Counted from the first letter of the stretch, positions 39,604-50,199 are shown. The stretch: DNA of 64,000 bases from Chloroflexota bacterium (GCA_021787395.1 JAJYLZ010000006.1:32235-96234); one strand, 5' to 3'. Made by a program: numbers and translations. The notes: generated by a model from the letters alone, not told the origin.

Positions 39604-40213
39604 GGCCCGCCTGCCCGCCGTCGAGCGAGTCCGCGCGCTGGACCTCCGACCAGCGGAAGCAGCTGACCTCATGGTCGTCCACCAAGCCCGCGGACTGCAT
39701 CAGCGCGTAGCAGATCGTGGGCCCGACGAACCGGAACCCGCGCCGGCGAAGGTCCCGGCTCATCGCCCGCGAGGCCCCGGTCTCGGCCGGGATCTCGCCC
39801 GGCGAGCGGAATCGGTTGACCACCGGCCTCCCGTCCACGAACGACCACAGGTGGTCCACCAGCGTCGTCCCCGCGCCGTGCAGCTCCAGGACGGCGCGCG
39901 CGTTCCCGATCGCGGCCGCCACCTTGGCCCGGTTGCGCACGATCCCCGGGTCCGCCAGCAGCCGGGCCACGTCCTCGGGGCCGAAGACGGCCACGGTCGC
40001 CGGGTCGAACGCCGCGAACGCGCGGCGGTAGCCGTCGCGCTTGTGCAGGATCGTGGACCACGACAGGCCCGCCTGGGCGCCCTCGAGCACGAGCAGCTCG
40101 AACAGGCGGCGCTCGTCGCGCACCGGCACGCCCCACTCGAGGTCGTGGTAGGCGCGGTACGCCGGGTCGGGCTGGTCGCCCCACGAGCAGCGCTGGCGTT
40201 CGGTCTCGGCCAT
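39569..40213 (-). CDS. tag: DNA-3-methyladenine glycosylase I
   Basis: The 214-residue enzyme excises 3-methyladenine. It has the Tag zinc ligands C9 (RCSWG), H23 (YHDLEWG), H181 and C185 (DDHEVSCF), the substrate-pocket FELLVLEGAQAGLSW and the Tag-specific FVGPTICYALMQS. The C-terminal ~25 residues extend past the family end and overlap the convergent permease gene. TACCAT lies 9 bases before the ATG. Confidence 0.95.
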   Translation of the reverse strand: MAETERQRCSWGDQPDPAYRAYHDLEWGVPVRDERRLFELLVLEGAQAGLSWSTILHKRDGYRRAFAAFDPATVAVFGPEDVARLLADPGIVRNRAKVAAAIGNARAVLELHGAGTTLVDHLWSFVDGRPVVNRFRSPGEIPAETGASRAMSRDLRRRGFRFVGPTICYALMQSAGLVDDHEVSCFRWSEVQRADSLDGGQAGLSDGRARRLGS

Positions 40214-40285
40214 CTGCCCTCGATGGTAGCCGCGGTGGCGGCGGTGGCGGCGGCGCCGCCCGCAGCGCCGGGCAGGCCCGCCGGC

Positions 40286-41149
40286 CTACAGCTCCCGGCG
40301 GCGGAACAGCCAGGCGCCGAGCGCGAGCACGCCCACGACCCAGATGACGCACCAGACGGTGAACGCGGTCGTCGGCGGGGTGTCCGCGTAGAACGGGTTG
40401 GAGGCGGCCAGGGGCCCACCGAGCTGTGTCATGGACACCACCTGCGGCGGCTCCAGGCCGTAGATCACGCCGCGCCACAGGCCGTCGGTCGGGAACAGCA
40501 GCCGGAACGCCTCGCCTGCCCCGGCGAGGCCCTGCACCCCGAAGGCGCCCGACAGCGAGCCCAGCACCCCCAGGAACCAGGCGAGGCCGAACAGCACCAC
40601 GGTGATCGCCCCGGCGGCGATCCCGGGCAGTCGGGTGCCCAGGGCGAGCGCAACGGTCATCACCGCCACGGCCTGGAAGCCGAGGAAGGCCAGCGCGACC
40701 CCGACCAGGGGCGGGGCGTAGTCCGAGACCAGGCGCACGGCGCCGATCGCGAGCAGGCCGGACAGCACCGCGTACGCCGTCACGATGATCCCCAGGCCCA
40801 GCCAGCGGCCCACGACCAGGTCCGCGCGGTGCATCGGGCGGGCCAGCATCGCCAGGACGGTGCCCGTCTCGACATCCGAGGCGATCGCCGGCGCGGCGAG
40901 GAACGCGGCCGACATCGCCAGCACGAAGCTGAACATGAACGCGATCATGATCAGGATCTGCGACACGCCCAGCTGGAGCTCGTAGGCGTTGACGCCGTGC
41001 TCGTGCGCTTGGGCAACCAGGCGGCCGACGGCCCAGCCGACCAGCGCCACGCTGGCCACGGACAGCAGCCCCAGCACCCACAGGATCCGCCGCCGCGTGA
41101 TCTCGCGGAGCGTCAGCCGCGCGACCACGAGCACGACCCTGGGGTTCAT
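40286..41149 (-). CDS. ABC-2 exporter permease
   Basis: The 287-residue protein has about six hydrophobic helices, opening with VVLVVARLTLREITRRRILWVLGLLSVASVALVGW and containing ASDVETGTVLAMLARPMHRADLVVGRWLG, the typical cytoplasmic loop of ABC-2 permeases. Start overlaps the ATPase stop by 4 bases (ATGA). Third gene of the operon reading from 42875 down. Confidence 0.88.
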   Translation of the reverse strand: MNPRVVLVVARLTLREITRRRILWVLGLLSVASVALVGWAVGRLVAQAHEHGVNAYELQLGVSQILIMIAFMFSFVLAMSAAFLAAPAIASDVETGTVLAMLARPMHRADLVVGRWLGLGIIVTAYAVLSGLLAIGAVRLVSDYAPPLVGVALAFLGFQAVAVMTVALALGTRLPGIAAGAITVVLFGLAWFLGVLGSLSGAFGVQGLAGAGEAFRLLFPTDGLWRGVIYGLEPPQVVSMTQLGGPLAASNPFYADTPPTTAFTVWCVIWVVGVLALGAWLFRRREL

Positions 41150-42063
41150 CGCTGCCCCCCTGGCGCCTGGCCGCGGACCACGTCGAGGAACAGCTCCTCC
41201 AGGCTGCGCCGGCCCGGGTCCACGGCGTGGACGCGACCGCCCATCGCCACCGCGGTCGCGACCAGCTCGGGCACGCGGTCGGGGTCCACGGGCCGGACCA
41301 CGAGCCAGCCGTCCTCCTCGCCCAGCGGCCCGAACGCGGCCAGCGGCGACAGGTCCGCGGGCAGCCCGGTCACGCGCAGCCGGACCGCGGACTCCCCGAG
41401 CAGCTCGCCCAGGCTGCCCGCCCGGACGACGCGGCCGCGGTTCACGATGACCGCCCGGTCGCACACGCGCTCCACCTCGCCCAGCAGGTGCGAGTTGAGC
41501 AGGACCGCGGAGCCGCGGGCCCGGGCCTCGCGGATGATCGCCCGGACGTCGTCGCGGCCCACCGGGTCGAGCGCCGACGTCGGCTCGTCGAGGACCACGA
41601 GTGCCGGGTCGCCGAGCAGCGCCACCGCCAGGCCCAGCCGCTGCTGCATGCCCTTGGAGAAGCCGCCCACCCGGTCGCGAGCCCGGTCGGCGAGGCCGAC
41701 CAGCCCGAGGACGCGCGGGATCTCCGTCTGCTGGAGCGGCCAGGGCAGCCCCGCGAGGCCGGCGTGGAGGCGCAGCACCTCGTCGGCCGTCAGCCAGGCC
41801 TGGTAGCGGAACAGCTCGGGCAGGTAGCCGACGCGCGCCCGGGCCCCGCGGTCGCCGAGCGGCCGGCCCAGCACCCTGCCGTCGCCCCCCGATGGATGCA
41901 CCAGGCCGAGCAGGAGCTTGACCGCGGTGGTCTTGCCGGCCCCGTTCGGCCCGAGCAGGCCCACCACCTCGCCGGGCCGGACCGCCAGGTCGAGCGACTC
42001 GAGGGCGACCGTGCTCCCGTACGCCTTGCGCAGGCCCCGGGTCTCGATCGCCAGCTCGGTCAT
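41146..42063 (-). CDS. ABC-2 exporter ATP-binding protein
   Basis: The 305-residue ATPase has Walker A GPNGAGKTT, signature VGGFSKGMQQRLGLAVAL, Walker B LVVLDEPTSALDP and H-loop NSHLL. The ATG at 42063 opens directly with the conserved LAIETRGLRKAYG. An in-frame ATG at 42123 would overlap the upstream gene's stop by 4 bases (ATGA) and add 20 weakly conserved residues, and cannot be excluded. It partners the permease at 40286. Confidence 0.9.
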   Translation of the reverse strand: MTELAIETRGLRKAYGSTVALESLDLAVRPGEVVGLLGPNGAGKTTAVKLLLGLVHPSGGDGRVLGRPLGDRGARARVGYLPELFRYQAWLTADEVLRLHAGLAGLPWPLQQTEIPRVLGLVGLADRARDRVGGFSKGMQQRLGLAVALLGDPALVVLDEPTSALDPVGRDDVRAIIREARARGSAVLLNSHLLGEVERVCDRAVIVNRGRVVRAGSLGELLGESAVRLRVTGLPADLSPLAAFGPLGEEDGWLVVRPVDPDRVPELVATAVAMGGRVHAVDPGRRSLEELFLDVVRGQAPGGQR

Positions 42064-42119
42064 CGCGCCATTGTCCCCGATCGGCGTCCCGCTGCCCGCG
42101 GGCGCCGTCCGGGGAACCG

Positions 42120-42875
42120 TCATGACGGGTCCGGCTGCCCGGGCGGCTGCCACGGGATCCCGCCCAGGAGGTCGCCCCAGAACGGGATGCCCGGCCCGGG
42201 ACCTGCAGCGCCGGACGGGGCACCAGCCAGCCCGCCCTCGCGCGACCGCGCGGCTCCGCCCGCCGGGTCGCCCAGGCCGAGCTCGAGGAGCAGGCCGCTC
42301 CGCAGGTCGGGCGCGACCGCGGAGAGGTGGGCGCCGTGGACCGCCAGGATCGGCCCGTCGTCGACGCCCGCCGCGGCCACGAGGTAGCGCTGCCCGGCGA
42401 ACGGGATGAGCCGCGGCGCGCCGGCGGCGAGGCGGCGCACGACCCGGTCGCGCTCGCGGGCGTCCGTTGGCCGCTCGCCCCATGAGGGGTGCCACCTGCC
42501 GATCGACGCCGCCTGGAGCAGGCCGGCGACGGGCCGCTCGAACGCGGCGATGATCGGCGTGGTGGGACCCGTCCAGTCCGTGAACAGGCGGCGTTCCACC
42601 CGGACCAGCCTGCCCGCGCGCGACTGCGTGCCGGCCATCGCCGGGTCGGGCGTGTGGAGCGTGCCCAGGAACAGCCGGTATGCGGCGGGCATGGTCACGC
42701 TGAACATCGCCTCGACGATCTCGAGGTCGGACGCCGAGAGCGGGCCGCGCCAGCGCGTCCCGGGCTGCCAGGCCGGCTCGCCGAGGCCGACGGCAGCCGC
42801 ATCGCGCAGGGTCGGGTCCGCCCAGCGGGCCTCGGTCGCCGCGCGCAGCCATTCGAGGAACGCCTTGTCGAGCAT
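42120..42875 (-). CDS. SMI1/KNR4-like family protein
   Basis: The 251-residue protein has a central segment ASDLEIVEAMFSVTMPAAYRLFLGTLHTPDP (about 55-85), which matches the SMI1/KNR4 signature (helix, then xxLPxxYxxFL). LIPFAGQRYLVA and GPILAVHG further on also fit the fold. In bacteria such proteins are often immunity or adaptor proteins; here it precedes an ABC exporter rather than a toxin. The C-terminal 30 residues are Gly/Pro-rich. CACAAT lies 9 bases before the ATG, with no obvious Shine-Dalgarno. Confidence 0.65.
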   Translation of the reverse strand: MLDKAFLEWLRAATEARWADPTLRDAAAVGLGEPAWQPGTRWRGPLSASDLEIVEAMFSVTMPAAYRLFLGTLHTPDPAMAGTQSRAGRLVRVERRLFTDWTGPTTPIIAAFERPVAGLLQAASIGRWHPSWGERPTDARERDRVVRRLAAGAPRLIPFAGQRYLVAAAGVDDGPILAVHGAHLSAVAPDLRSGLLLELGLGDPAGGAARSREGGLAGAPSGAAGPGPGIPFWGDLLGGIPWQPPGQPDPS

Positions 42876-43058
42876 GGCACCCGTATTGTGGGCGGCCCGC
42901 GTCCGTGGGTCGAAAGGGGGCGCCGGGGAGGGTTCGCCCCAGGTCGGCGGACGGATGCCCCGGCGGCCGGAGACGGGCGGCCCGGGGCGGGTCGGCGGCG
43001 CGGCGCGGATCAACTGCGCGGCGCGGGCCGACCGCCTGGGCGGAGCGGCGTCCCGGCC

Positions 43059-44113
<1,055 letters not shown>

Positions 44114-44117
<4 letters not shown>

Positions 44118-45241
44118 GGCCGTCCCCCGGCACTCGGCAGCGCGGCGGCGCGCACCAGCCCGCCCCCGATCCCGGACGCCGCGACGCCCGAAGCGACCAC
44201 GCCCTGCGCCCCGGGCGGGAACAGGTGGCAGGCGACGCGCACGCCGTCGGCGAACCGCACCTCGGTCGGCGCCTCCTCCGTGCACACGGGCATCGCGTGC
44301 GCGCAGCGCGGCGCGAAGCGGCAGCCCGGCGGCGGCTTCCGCAGGTCGGGCGGCGAGCCGGGGATCGTGTCCAGCGTGCGCCGGTCGGCGCGGATGTTGG
44401 GGAACGACGACAGCAGTTTCGCGGTGTACGGGTGCCGGGGCGCGGAGAACAGCCGCCGGACCGGTCCCTCCTCGGCCACCCGCCCCGCGTACATGATCAT
44501 CACCCGGTCGCAGGTCTCGGCGATCACCGACAGGTCGTGGGTGATCAGCATCAGCGACAGGCCCAGATCGCGGCGCAGCCGCTCGAGCAGGGCCAGGATC
44601 TGCGCCTGGACCATGACGTCGAGGGCCGTGGTCGGCTCGTCGCCGATGACCAGGGCCGGGTCGCACGCCAGCGCCATGGCGATCATCGCCCGCTGGCGCA
44701 TGCCGCCGGACAGCTCGTGCGGGTACGCGGAGGCGCGCTTCTCGGGGATCCCCACCAGGTCGAGCAGCTCGGCCGCCCGCTTCTGGGCGGCCCCCCGCGG
44801 CTGGCCCAGCCGGATCTCGATCGGCTCGGCGATCTGGTCGCCCACCCGCTTGACGGGGTTGAGCGCGTTCATCGCGCCCTGGAACACCATGCTGATCTCG
44901 CGCCAGCGGTACCTCGCCATCTGGCGCTCGGTCTTGGGCACCAGGTCGATGCCGAACAGCCGCACGCTGCCGCTGCTGATCCGCCCGTTGGCGGGGAGCA
45001 GGCGGACCAGCGACAGCGCCGTGGTGGTCTTGCCGCAGCCGGACTCGCCGGCCAGGCCCATCGCCTCGCCGTCCTCGAGCCGGAACGACACCCCGTCAAC
45101 CGCCTTGACGCTCGGCCCGCCGGGCATCCTGAACCGGACCGAGAGGTCCTCGACCTCGAGCAGCGGCGCCCCCGGCACCGCCTGCTTGGGCATGGGCCAC
45201 TGGCGGCGGGCGCGCAGGGTGGCGGCGTCCTGGACCGTCAT
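44114..45241 (-). CDS. Oligopeptide/dipeptide ABC importer ATP-binding protein (DppD/OppD-like)
   Basis: The 375-residue ATPase has Walker [23 protein letters not shown], signature [15 protein letters not shown], Walker [14 protein letters not shown] and the C-terminal cluster [14 protein letters not shown]. Start and stop both overlap neighbours by 4 bases, so stoichiometry with DppC and DppF is probably coupled. The first ~25 residues before LLEVEDLSV are an extension. Confidence 0.93.
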
Positions 45242-46176
45242 CGCCGGACCGCCGACTTCGGGTTGAGCAGGTCGTCGAGCGCGTTGCCGACCAGGGTGAA
45301 CGCCACCACGACCAGGACCACCGACACGGCGGGCGCCGCGATGTACCACCAGGCCAGGAGGCCGGGCGCCCCGGCCGACTGGGCGGCCGCCAGGATCTCG
45401 CCCCACGACGGGGCGAACGGGTCGCCGAGGCCGATGAACGAGAGCGAGGTCTCGGTGAACACCGCGTAGGCGAAGGTCAGCACGGACTGGGCGACGATCA
45501 GATTCACGACGTTGGGCAGGATGTGCCTGCGCATGATCCGGCCCGACCCGGTCCCGATGACGCGGGCCCGGTCCACGAACATGCGCTCCTTGAGCGACAG
45601 CACCTGCGAGCGGATGATCCGGGCGGTGGTGGCCCAGCTGGTGACGCCGATCACGACCACGATCACCAGCAGCGTCGCCCGGATCCCGAACAGCTCGGCC
45701 TGGGCGCCGATGATGTCGAGCAGGATCGGGGCCAGCGCGATCGCGAGCACGAAGTTGGGCAGGACCAGGAACACGTCCGTGAGCCACATCAGGAGCGCGT
45801 CGGCCTTGCCGCCGAGGTAGCCCGACATGATGCCGATGCCGGCCCCCAGCGCGATCGTGATCAGGGTGGCGAGGAAGCCGATCGTCATCGAGATCCGGGC
45901 GCCGTGGACGGTCAGGTTGAGGATGTCCCGGCCCAGCTCGTCGGTGCCCAGCAGGTGGGCCGCGGAGGGCGCCTCGAGCGAGCTGCCCGTGGCAGTGACC
46001 GCCGTCTCGAGCGGGCCCACGAACAGCTGCGGGGCGATGGCCAGGATCGCGAACACCAGCAGGATCGCCAGGCCCACCACGCCGTCGGTGCGCGACGAGA
46101 ACCGGACCGCGAAGTCGCGGGCGGCCTCCAGCCGCCGATGGCGACGCGGCGGGGAGGTCACGGCCGCCGCGGTCAC
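45238..46176 (-). CDS. Peptide ABC importer permease (DppC-like)
   Basis: The 312-residue protein has an N-terminal OppC-type cytoplasmic helix and TM1 (GVVGLAILLVFAILAIAPQLF), HLLGTDELGRDILNLTVHGARISM, which is the OppC_N signature, and five more helices with the EAA loop around VIGTGSGRIMRRHILPNVV. GTG start overlapping dppB-like by 4 bases. Confidence 0.93.
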   Translation of the reverse strand: MTAAAVTSPPRRHRRLEAARDFAVRFSSRTDGVVGLAILLVFAILAIAPQLFVGPLETAVTATGSSLEAPSAAHLLGTDELGRDILNLTVHGARISMTIGFLATLITIALGAGIGIMSGYLGGKADALLMWLTDVFLVLPNFVLAIALAPILLDIIGAQAELFGIRATLLVIVVVIGVTSWATTARIIRSQVLSLKERMFVDRARVIGTGSGRIMRRHILPNVVNLIVAQSVLTFAYAVFTETSLSFIGLGDPFAPSWGEILAAAQSAGAPGLLAWWYIAAPAVSVVLVVVAFTLVGNALDDLLNPKSAVRR

Positions 46177-47147
46177 ACGCGCACCCGCGGGTCGAGGAAG
46201 CCGTACACCAGGTCGGCCACCAGGTTGGCGAGCACGACGGTGAACGACAGCAGCAGGAAGATGCCCTGCAGGACCGGGTAGTCGCGCGCCTGGAGGGCGT
46301 CCACCGTGAGCGTGCCGATCCCCGGCCAGTTGAACACCACCTCCGCGGTGATGGCGCCCGCCACGACGTAGCCGAGGTCGATTGCGATGATGGTGACCAT
46401 CGGCAGCAGGGCGTTGGGGAAGGCGTGCGTCCGCAGCACGCGCCCGTCGGTCAGGCCCTTCGCCCGGGCGGTGGTGATGTAGTCCTCGGACCGGGTCTCC
46501 ATGATCGCCGAGCGCATCAGGATCGAGTACGCGCCGACGAGGCCCAGGGTCACGGTGGTCAGGGGCAGGACCAGGTGGTGGGCGAAGTCGAGCAACTGGT
46601 CGAGGCCGGAGGCGTAGGTGGCCCCCGCGTCGAACATGCCGGAGGTGGGGAACCAGCCCAGCCCGGCCGCGAACACGATGATCAGCGGCATGCCGATCAC
46701 GAAGTACGGCATCGAGTACAGGACCAGGCTGATGCCGCCGCCGACCCGGTCCACCGCCGACCCCCGCCGCCAGCCGGCGTAGGCGCCCAGGGCCAGCCCG
46801 ATGATGATCGCGAACAGCTCGCCCAGGCCGATCAGGATCATGGTCGGCCAGAAGCGGTCGCCGATGACCTCGGTGACGGGCTCACCGCGGAACTGGTACG
46901 ACAGGCCGAAGTCGCCGGTCAGGGTGGCGTTGACGTACGCCACCAGCTGGTCGGGGATCAGCGGCTTGTCCAGGCCCCAGCGCGCCGCCAGCTGGTCGAT
47001 CGCCGCCTGGGTGACCCCGGGATGGTGCGACGCGATCCGTGCCGGGGAGCCGGGCATCGCCCGGAACAGCAGGAAGTTGAGCAGGACGATGACGATGATC
47101 GTCAGGACCGCCCTGGCGAGCTTCTGGAGCAGGTAGCGGCCGCTCAC
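46173..47147 (-). CDS. Peptide ABC importer permease (DppB-like)
   Basis: The 324-residue protein starts SGRYLLQKLARAVLTIIVIVLLNFLLFRAMPGSP, the DppB TM1 pattern, then has DLGLSYQFRGEPV-like sequence and the EAA loop TARAKGLTDGRVLRTHAFPNALLP. It ends GFLDPRVRV, the common DppB terminus. GTG start, 91 bases after the binding-protein stop, so it may have a weaker independent expression level. Confidence 0.93.
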   Translation of the reverse strand: MSGRYLLQKLARAVLTIIVIVLLNFLLFRAMPGSPARIASHHPGVTQAAIDQLAARWGLDKPLIPDQLVAYVNATLTGDFGLSYQFRGEPVTEVIGDRFWPTMILIGLGELFAIIIGLALGAYAGWRRGSAVDRVGGGISLVLYSMPYFVIGMPLIIVFAAGLGWFPTSGMFDAGATYASGLDQLLDFAHHLVLPLTTVTLGLVGAYSILMRSAIMETRSEDYITTARAKGLTDGRVLRTHAFPNALLPMVTIIAIDLGYVVAGAITAEVVFNWPGIGTLTVDALQARDYPVLQGIFLLLSFTVVLANLVADLVYGFLDPRVRV

Positions 47148-47238
47148 GGCCGTCGGCCCCCGCCGTCAGGCGCATCGCCGGGGAGGGCCGTGCGGCCCTC
47201 CCCGTGACGTGCGGATGCGCTTGTCGAGCCGGGTCGGC

Positions 47239-49155
47239 TCACTCGTCCTCGGCCTTCGGGCCGCGGCGGCGAGCGAGTGCCAGCACCACGACGACGACCA
47301 CCACGACCACCACCAGGGCGATCAGCGCCACCGGCAGGCTGCTCGAGCTCGAGCTGCTGCTGGGGGCCGCGCTGGGCGCCGGCGTGGCCGGCGGCGTGGA
47401 GGCCGCGGGCGTGCTGGCCGACGGCGCGCTCGACGCCTCGGACGCGACCGGCGTCGGGCTGGGCGCAGCGGCGGCGTTGGTCAGCTTGGTGTAGTCGAGG
47501 GTCGAGTACGTGAAGAACGGCGTCCCGTTCGACGGCTGGTTGGTCCAGCCCGCGAACCGGTCGGTGCGGTAGGCGGCCAGGCTCGAGTCGTAGTAGAGGA
47601 CGTCGTAGGGCGCCTGGTCGTAGATCAGGTTCTGCATCTGGGCCAGGATGTCGTGCCGCTGCGCGTTCGACGTGGCGGCCGTCTCCTGGTCATAGAGCTT
47701 GTCGTAGGCCGGGTTGCAGTACTGGCTGTCGGACGTGTTGCCGATCGCGTCGCAGCGGAAGATCTGGAGCAGCGCGTTGGGGTCCGGGTTGCCGGCCCAT
47801 CCCCACAGCTCGATGTCGTACTTCGCCCCGTTCGACGGCAGGATCAGGTCGGACAGGGTGGCGCTGTCGAGCACCTGGGTGACCACCTTGATCCCCAGCT
47901 GCCCGTACCAAGACTGGATGAACTGCGCGGTCTTGGGGTAGTTGGCGTCTGAGTCGGGCATGTCCAGGCGGAGCACGATCGGCTTGCCCTGCTTGTCCAG
48001 CCGGTTGCCGTTGGCGTCGGTCTTGTAGCCGGCCGCCTCGAGCTTCTGGATGGCGAGCTGGATGTCGAAGTGGCGCGGGTTGTCCGGCGTCACGTGCCAC
48101 TGCGGCAGGGCCGGCGGGACCACCGTGTCGCCTGCCGTGCCGAACCCGCCCAGCACCTTGTCGATCAGGGTCTGCTTGTCCACCGCGTAGCCCAGCGCGT
48201 CGCGGAAGGCCGGGTCGAGCAGCGCCTGCGTGGACGGCCCGTCGCCGGCCTTGAGCGGCTTGCTGCCGCCGGTGCCGTAGGTGTTGAAGGCCAGCTGCGT
48301 CCAGCCGTTGGACGTGCCGACCACCGTCTGGTAGCCGGGCTGGTTCTGGAGCGACTTGAGCTGGTCGGCGTTGGGGTCGCGGGCGTAGTCGAGCTCGCCG
48401 GCCTTGAGCGCCTGGACCATCGTGTCGTCGGTCTTGAAGAACTGGATGACGATCTGGTCCTCGTACCCCTGCTGGCCCCAGTAGTAGGGGTTGCGCGTGA
48501 AGCTCACGTACTGGCTCTGCTTCCAGTCGGTCGCGGTGTACGGACCGGTGCCCACCAGCGGCGGCGTGAACTTCTCGTCGGCGATCGTCTTGTAGGTGTC
48601 CTTGCCGTAGATGTGCTTGGGCAGGATGGGCACGTACGTCTGGAGGATGCGCTCCGACGGGTCCTTGGAGTACGCGATCATGGTCTGGGGGTCGGGGCAC
48701 TCGACCTTGGTGATCCCGGCGTCCTTGACGTTGGGATCGATGTAGCCCAGGCCGACGCTGTCACCCGCCTTGATCGCGTCGAGGTCGAGCTGGAACGAGA
48801 AGCAGGCGTCCGCCGAGGTCGCCGGCTGGCCGTCGGACCACTTCATCCCGTCGCGGATGTGGAAGGTCCAGTAGGTGCCGTCCGCCGACCGCTGCCAGGA
48901 ATCGGCGAAGCCCGGCACGGGCTCGAGGTTGGGCCCGAAGTCGACCAGCAGGTTGTAGGTCAGCTGGAACGTCTCGTAGCCGGAGACGAGCGCCGTCTGG
49001 TACGGGTTCGTCGAGTCCAGGTCCTGGGTCGTCCCGACGCGCAGGACCATGGGATCGGCGGCGGCGGCTGGGCCTGCCGCCGGGAGCAGCACGGATGCGC
49101 CGAACAGCAGCGCGGCCAGTGCCTGGGCTCCGCGGGCGCGGACATTCGTGGGCAT
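47239..49155 (-). CDS. Family 5 (peptide/nickel-type) ABC substrate-binding protein with C-terminal membrane anchor
   Basis: The 638-residue protein has a signal peptide at about 1-34 ([21 protein letters not shown]) and the SBP_bac_5 domain from LRVGTTQDLDSTNPYQTAL to about residue 570. An Ala/Ser/Pro linker of ~40 residues ends in SSSSSSS, then a transmembrane helix with a run of ten valines and a basic/acidic tail (ARRRGPKAEDE). No lipobox Cys is seen, so it is anchored by its C-terminus rather than by lipid. A GGAGGAGA Shine-Dalgarno precedes the ATG. First gene of the importer operon. Confidence 0.93.
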   Translation of the reverse strand: MPTNVRARGAQALAALLFGASVLLPAAGPAAAADPMVLRVGTTQDLDSTNPYQTALVSGYETFQLTYNLLVDFGPNLEPVPGFADSWQRSADGTYWTFHIRDGMKWSDGQPATSADACFSFQLDLDAIKAGDSVGLGYIDPNVKDAGITKVECPDPQTMIAYSKDPSERILQTYVPILPKHIYGKDTYKTIADEKFTPPLVGTGPYTATDWKQSQYVSFTRNPYYWGQQGYEDQIVIQFFKTDDTMVQALKAGELDYARDPNADQLKSLQNQPGYQTVVGTSNGWTQLAFNTYGTGGSKPLKAGDGPSTQALLDPAFRDALGYAVDKQTLIDKVLGGFGTAGDTVVPPALPQWHVTPDNPRHFDIQLAIQKLEAAGYKTDANGNRLDKQGKPIVLRLDMPDSDANYPKTAQFIQSWYGQLGIKVVTQVLDSATLSDLILPSNGAKYDIELWGWAGNPDPNALLQIFRCDAIGNTSDSQYCNPAYDKLYDQETAATSNAQRHDILAQMQNLIYDQAPYDVLYYDSSLAAYRTDRFAGWTNQPSNGTPFFTYSTLDYTKLTNAAAAPSPTPVASEASSAPSASTPAASTPPATPAPSAAPSSSSSSSSLPVALIALVVVVVVVVVVLALARRRGPKAEDE

Positions 49156-49261
49156 CAGGTCTCCTCCTACCTCCTGCCTCGAGCGAGTGACGCGAGTGTG
49201 GCATAGCGTGCACCCGTGGAAAGGTGCCAACCGGCACGGACCGGCCTGCGGGACAGGGGGT

Positions 49262-49618
49262 TCAGGAGCCAGCTGGATCCTTCAGGTGCGTGGCCACACC
49301 GTAGGTCTCGCCGGTCTCGACGTCGCGGCGGGGCACGACCACCAGCCGCACCTCGCCGGACGGGGTGGCGACGCGCCTGGCCAGCGGCCTCCCCTCGTGG
49401 AGCACGCGGTCCATCAGCTCGAACCCGCTCCGACCGAGGCCGGTCATCGCCTCCCGCGCCGGCAGGCCCACGACCCCGTCCCCGAACAGCGCCAGGAACG
49501 GCGGGTTCGCCCAGCGGATGACGTGGGCGGCTCCGTCGTGGAACGCCGCCGGGTGCCCGGCGGGGGCGGCGGGCAGGCCGCTGTCGCCGGGGGCACCGCT
49601 CCGCTGCGCCCCCGTCAC
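49262..49618 (-). CDS. Small PAS-like domain protein
   Basis: The 118-residue protein matches one PAS fold: AAFHDGAAHVIRWANPPFLALFGDGVVGLPAREAMTGL (strand, N/P turn, helices) and RRVATPSGEVRLVVVPRRDVETGETYGVATHL (beta sheet, PAC-like end). No output domain is attached. GTG start overlaps the NUDIX stop by 4 bases. It could be a ligand-binding regulator of the upstream hydrolase or a stand-alone sensor. Confidence 0.7.
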   Translation of the reverse strand: MTGAQRSGAPGDSGLPAAPAGHPAAFHDGAAHVIRWANPPFLALFGDGVVGLPAREAMTGLGRSGFELMDRVLHEGRPLARRVATPSGEVRLVVVPRRDVETGETYGVATHLKDPAGS

Positions 49619-50199
49619 CCCCCGCGGGCCTCGAGCGCGTAGCGCCCGATCGCGGAGATGGTCATCAGGTCGTGGATCTCGCCGCGCTCGATCTCCGAGA
49701 GCACCTCCTCCAGGGTCGCCCACCGCGTGGCGAGGTCCTCGGTGGCGTCGGGCGAGGCCTCGCCGGGGTGCAGCCCGCTGGCCAGGTACATCTCGCCCAC
49801 CTCGTCGGTCACCGAGTTCGAGGTGCTGAAGCGGAACAGGAAGCGCCAGGTGTCGGCGGTGAAGCCGGTCTCCTCGTGCAGCTCGCGGCGGGCGCCCTCC
49901 TCCATCGTCTCCTCGAGGTCCACGCCTCCCTCGGGGATCTCCCAGCTGTACTCGTCGAGCGTGTAGCGGTGCTGGCCCACGAGCAGGAGGCGCCCGTCGT
50001 CTCCGACGGCCACGACCCCGACCGCGCGGCTGGCGAAGTGGACGACGCCGTAGATACCGGGGCCGCCGTCCGGCCGGTCCACCTCGTCGTGCCAGAGTTC
50101 GAGCCACGGGTTCTGGTAGACGGTGCGGCGCGTCCGGCGCCGCCACGGACCGACGGGCACGGGCGCCGTCTGCGCGTCGTCCGGCCTAGGGTTGCTCAC
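49615..50199 (-). CDS. NUDIX hydrolase (ADP-ribose-pyrophosphatase-like)
   Basis: The 194-residue protein has the Nudix box GGVDLEETMEEGARRELHEETG at about 109-130, preceded by YSWEIPEGG. The N-terminal RTVYQNPWLELWHDEV resembles ADP-sugar pyrophosphatases, as does SNSVTDEVGEMYLA after the box. It probably hydrolyses a nucleoside diphosphate sugar. I chose the GTG at 50199 because homology begins soon after; the frame runs open to 50370 but that part is not family-like. Confidence 0.88.
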   Translation of the reverse strand: MSNPRPDDAQTAPVPVGPWRRRTRRTVYQNPWLELWHDEVDRPDGGPGIYGVVHFASRAVGVVAVGDDGRLLLVGQHRYTLDEYSWEIPEGGVDLEETMEEGARRELHEETGFTADTWRFLFRFSTSNSVTDEVGEMYLASGLHPGEASPDATEDLATRWATLEEVLSEIERGEIHDLMTISAIGRYALEARGG

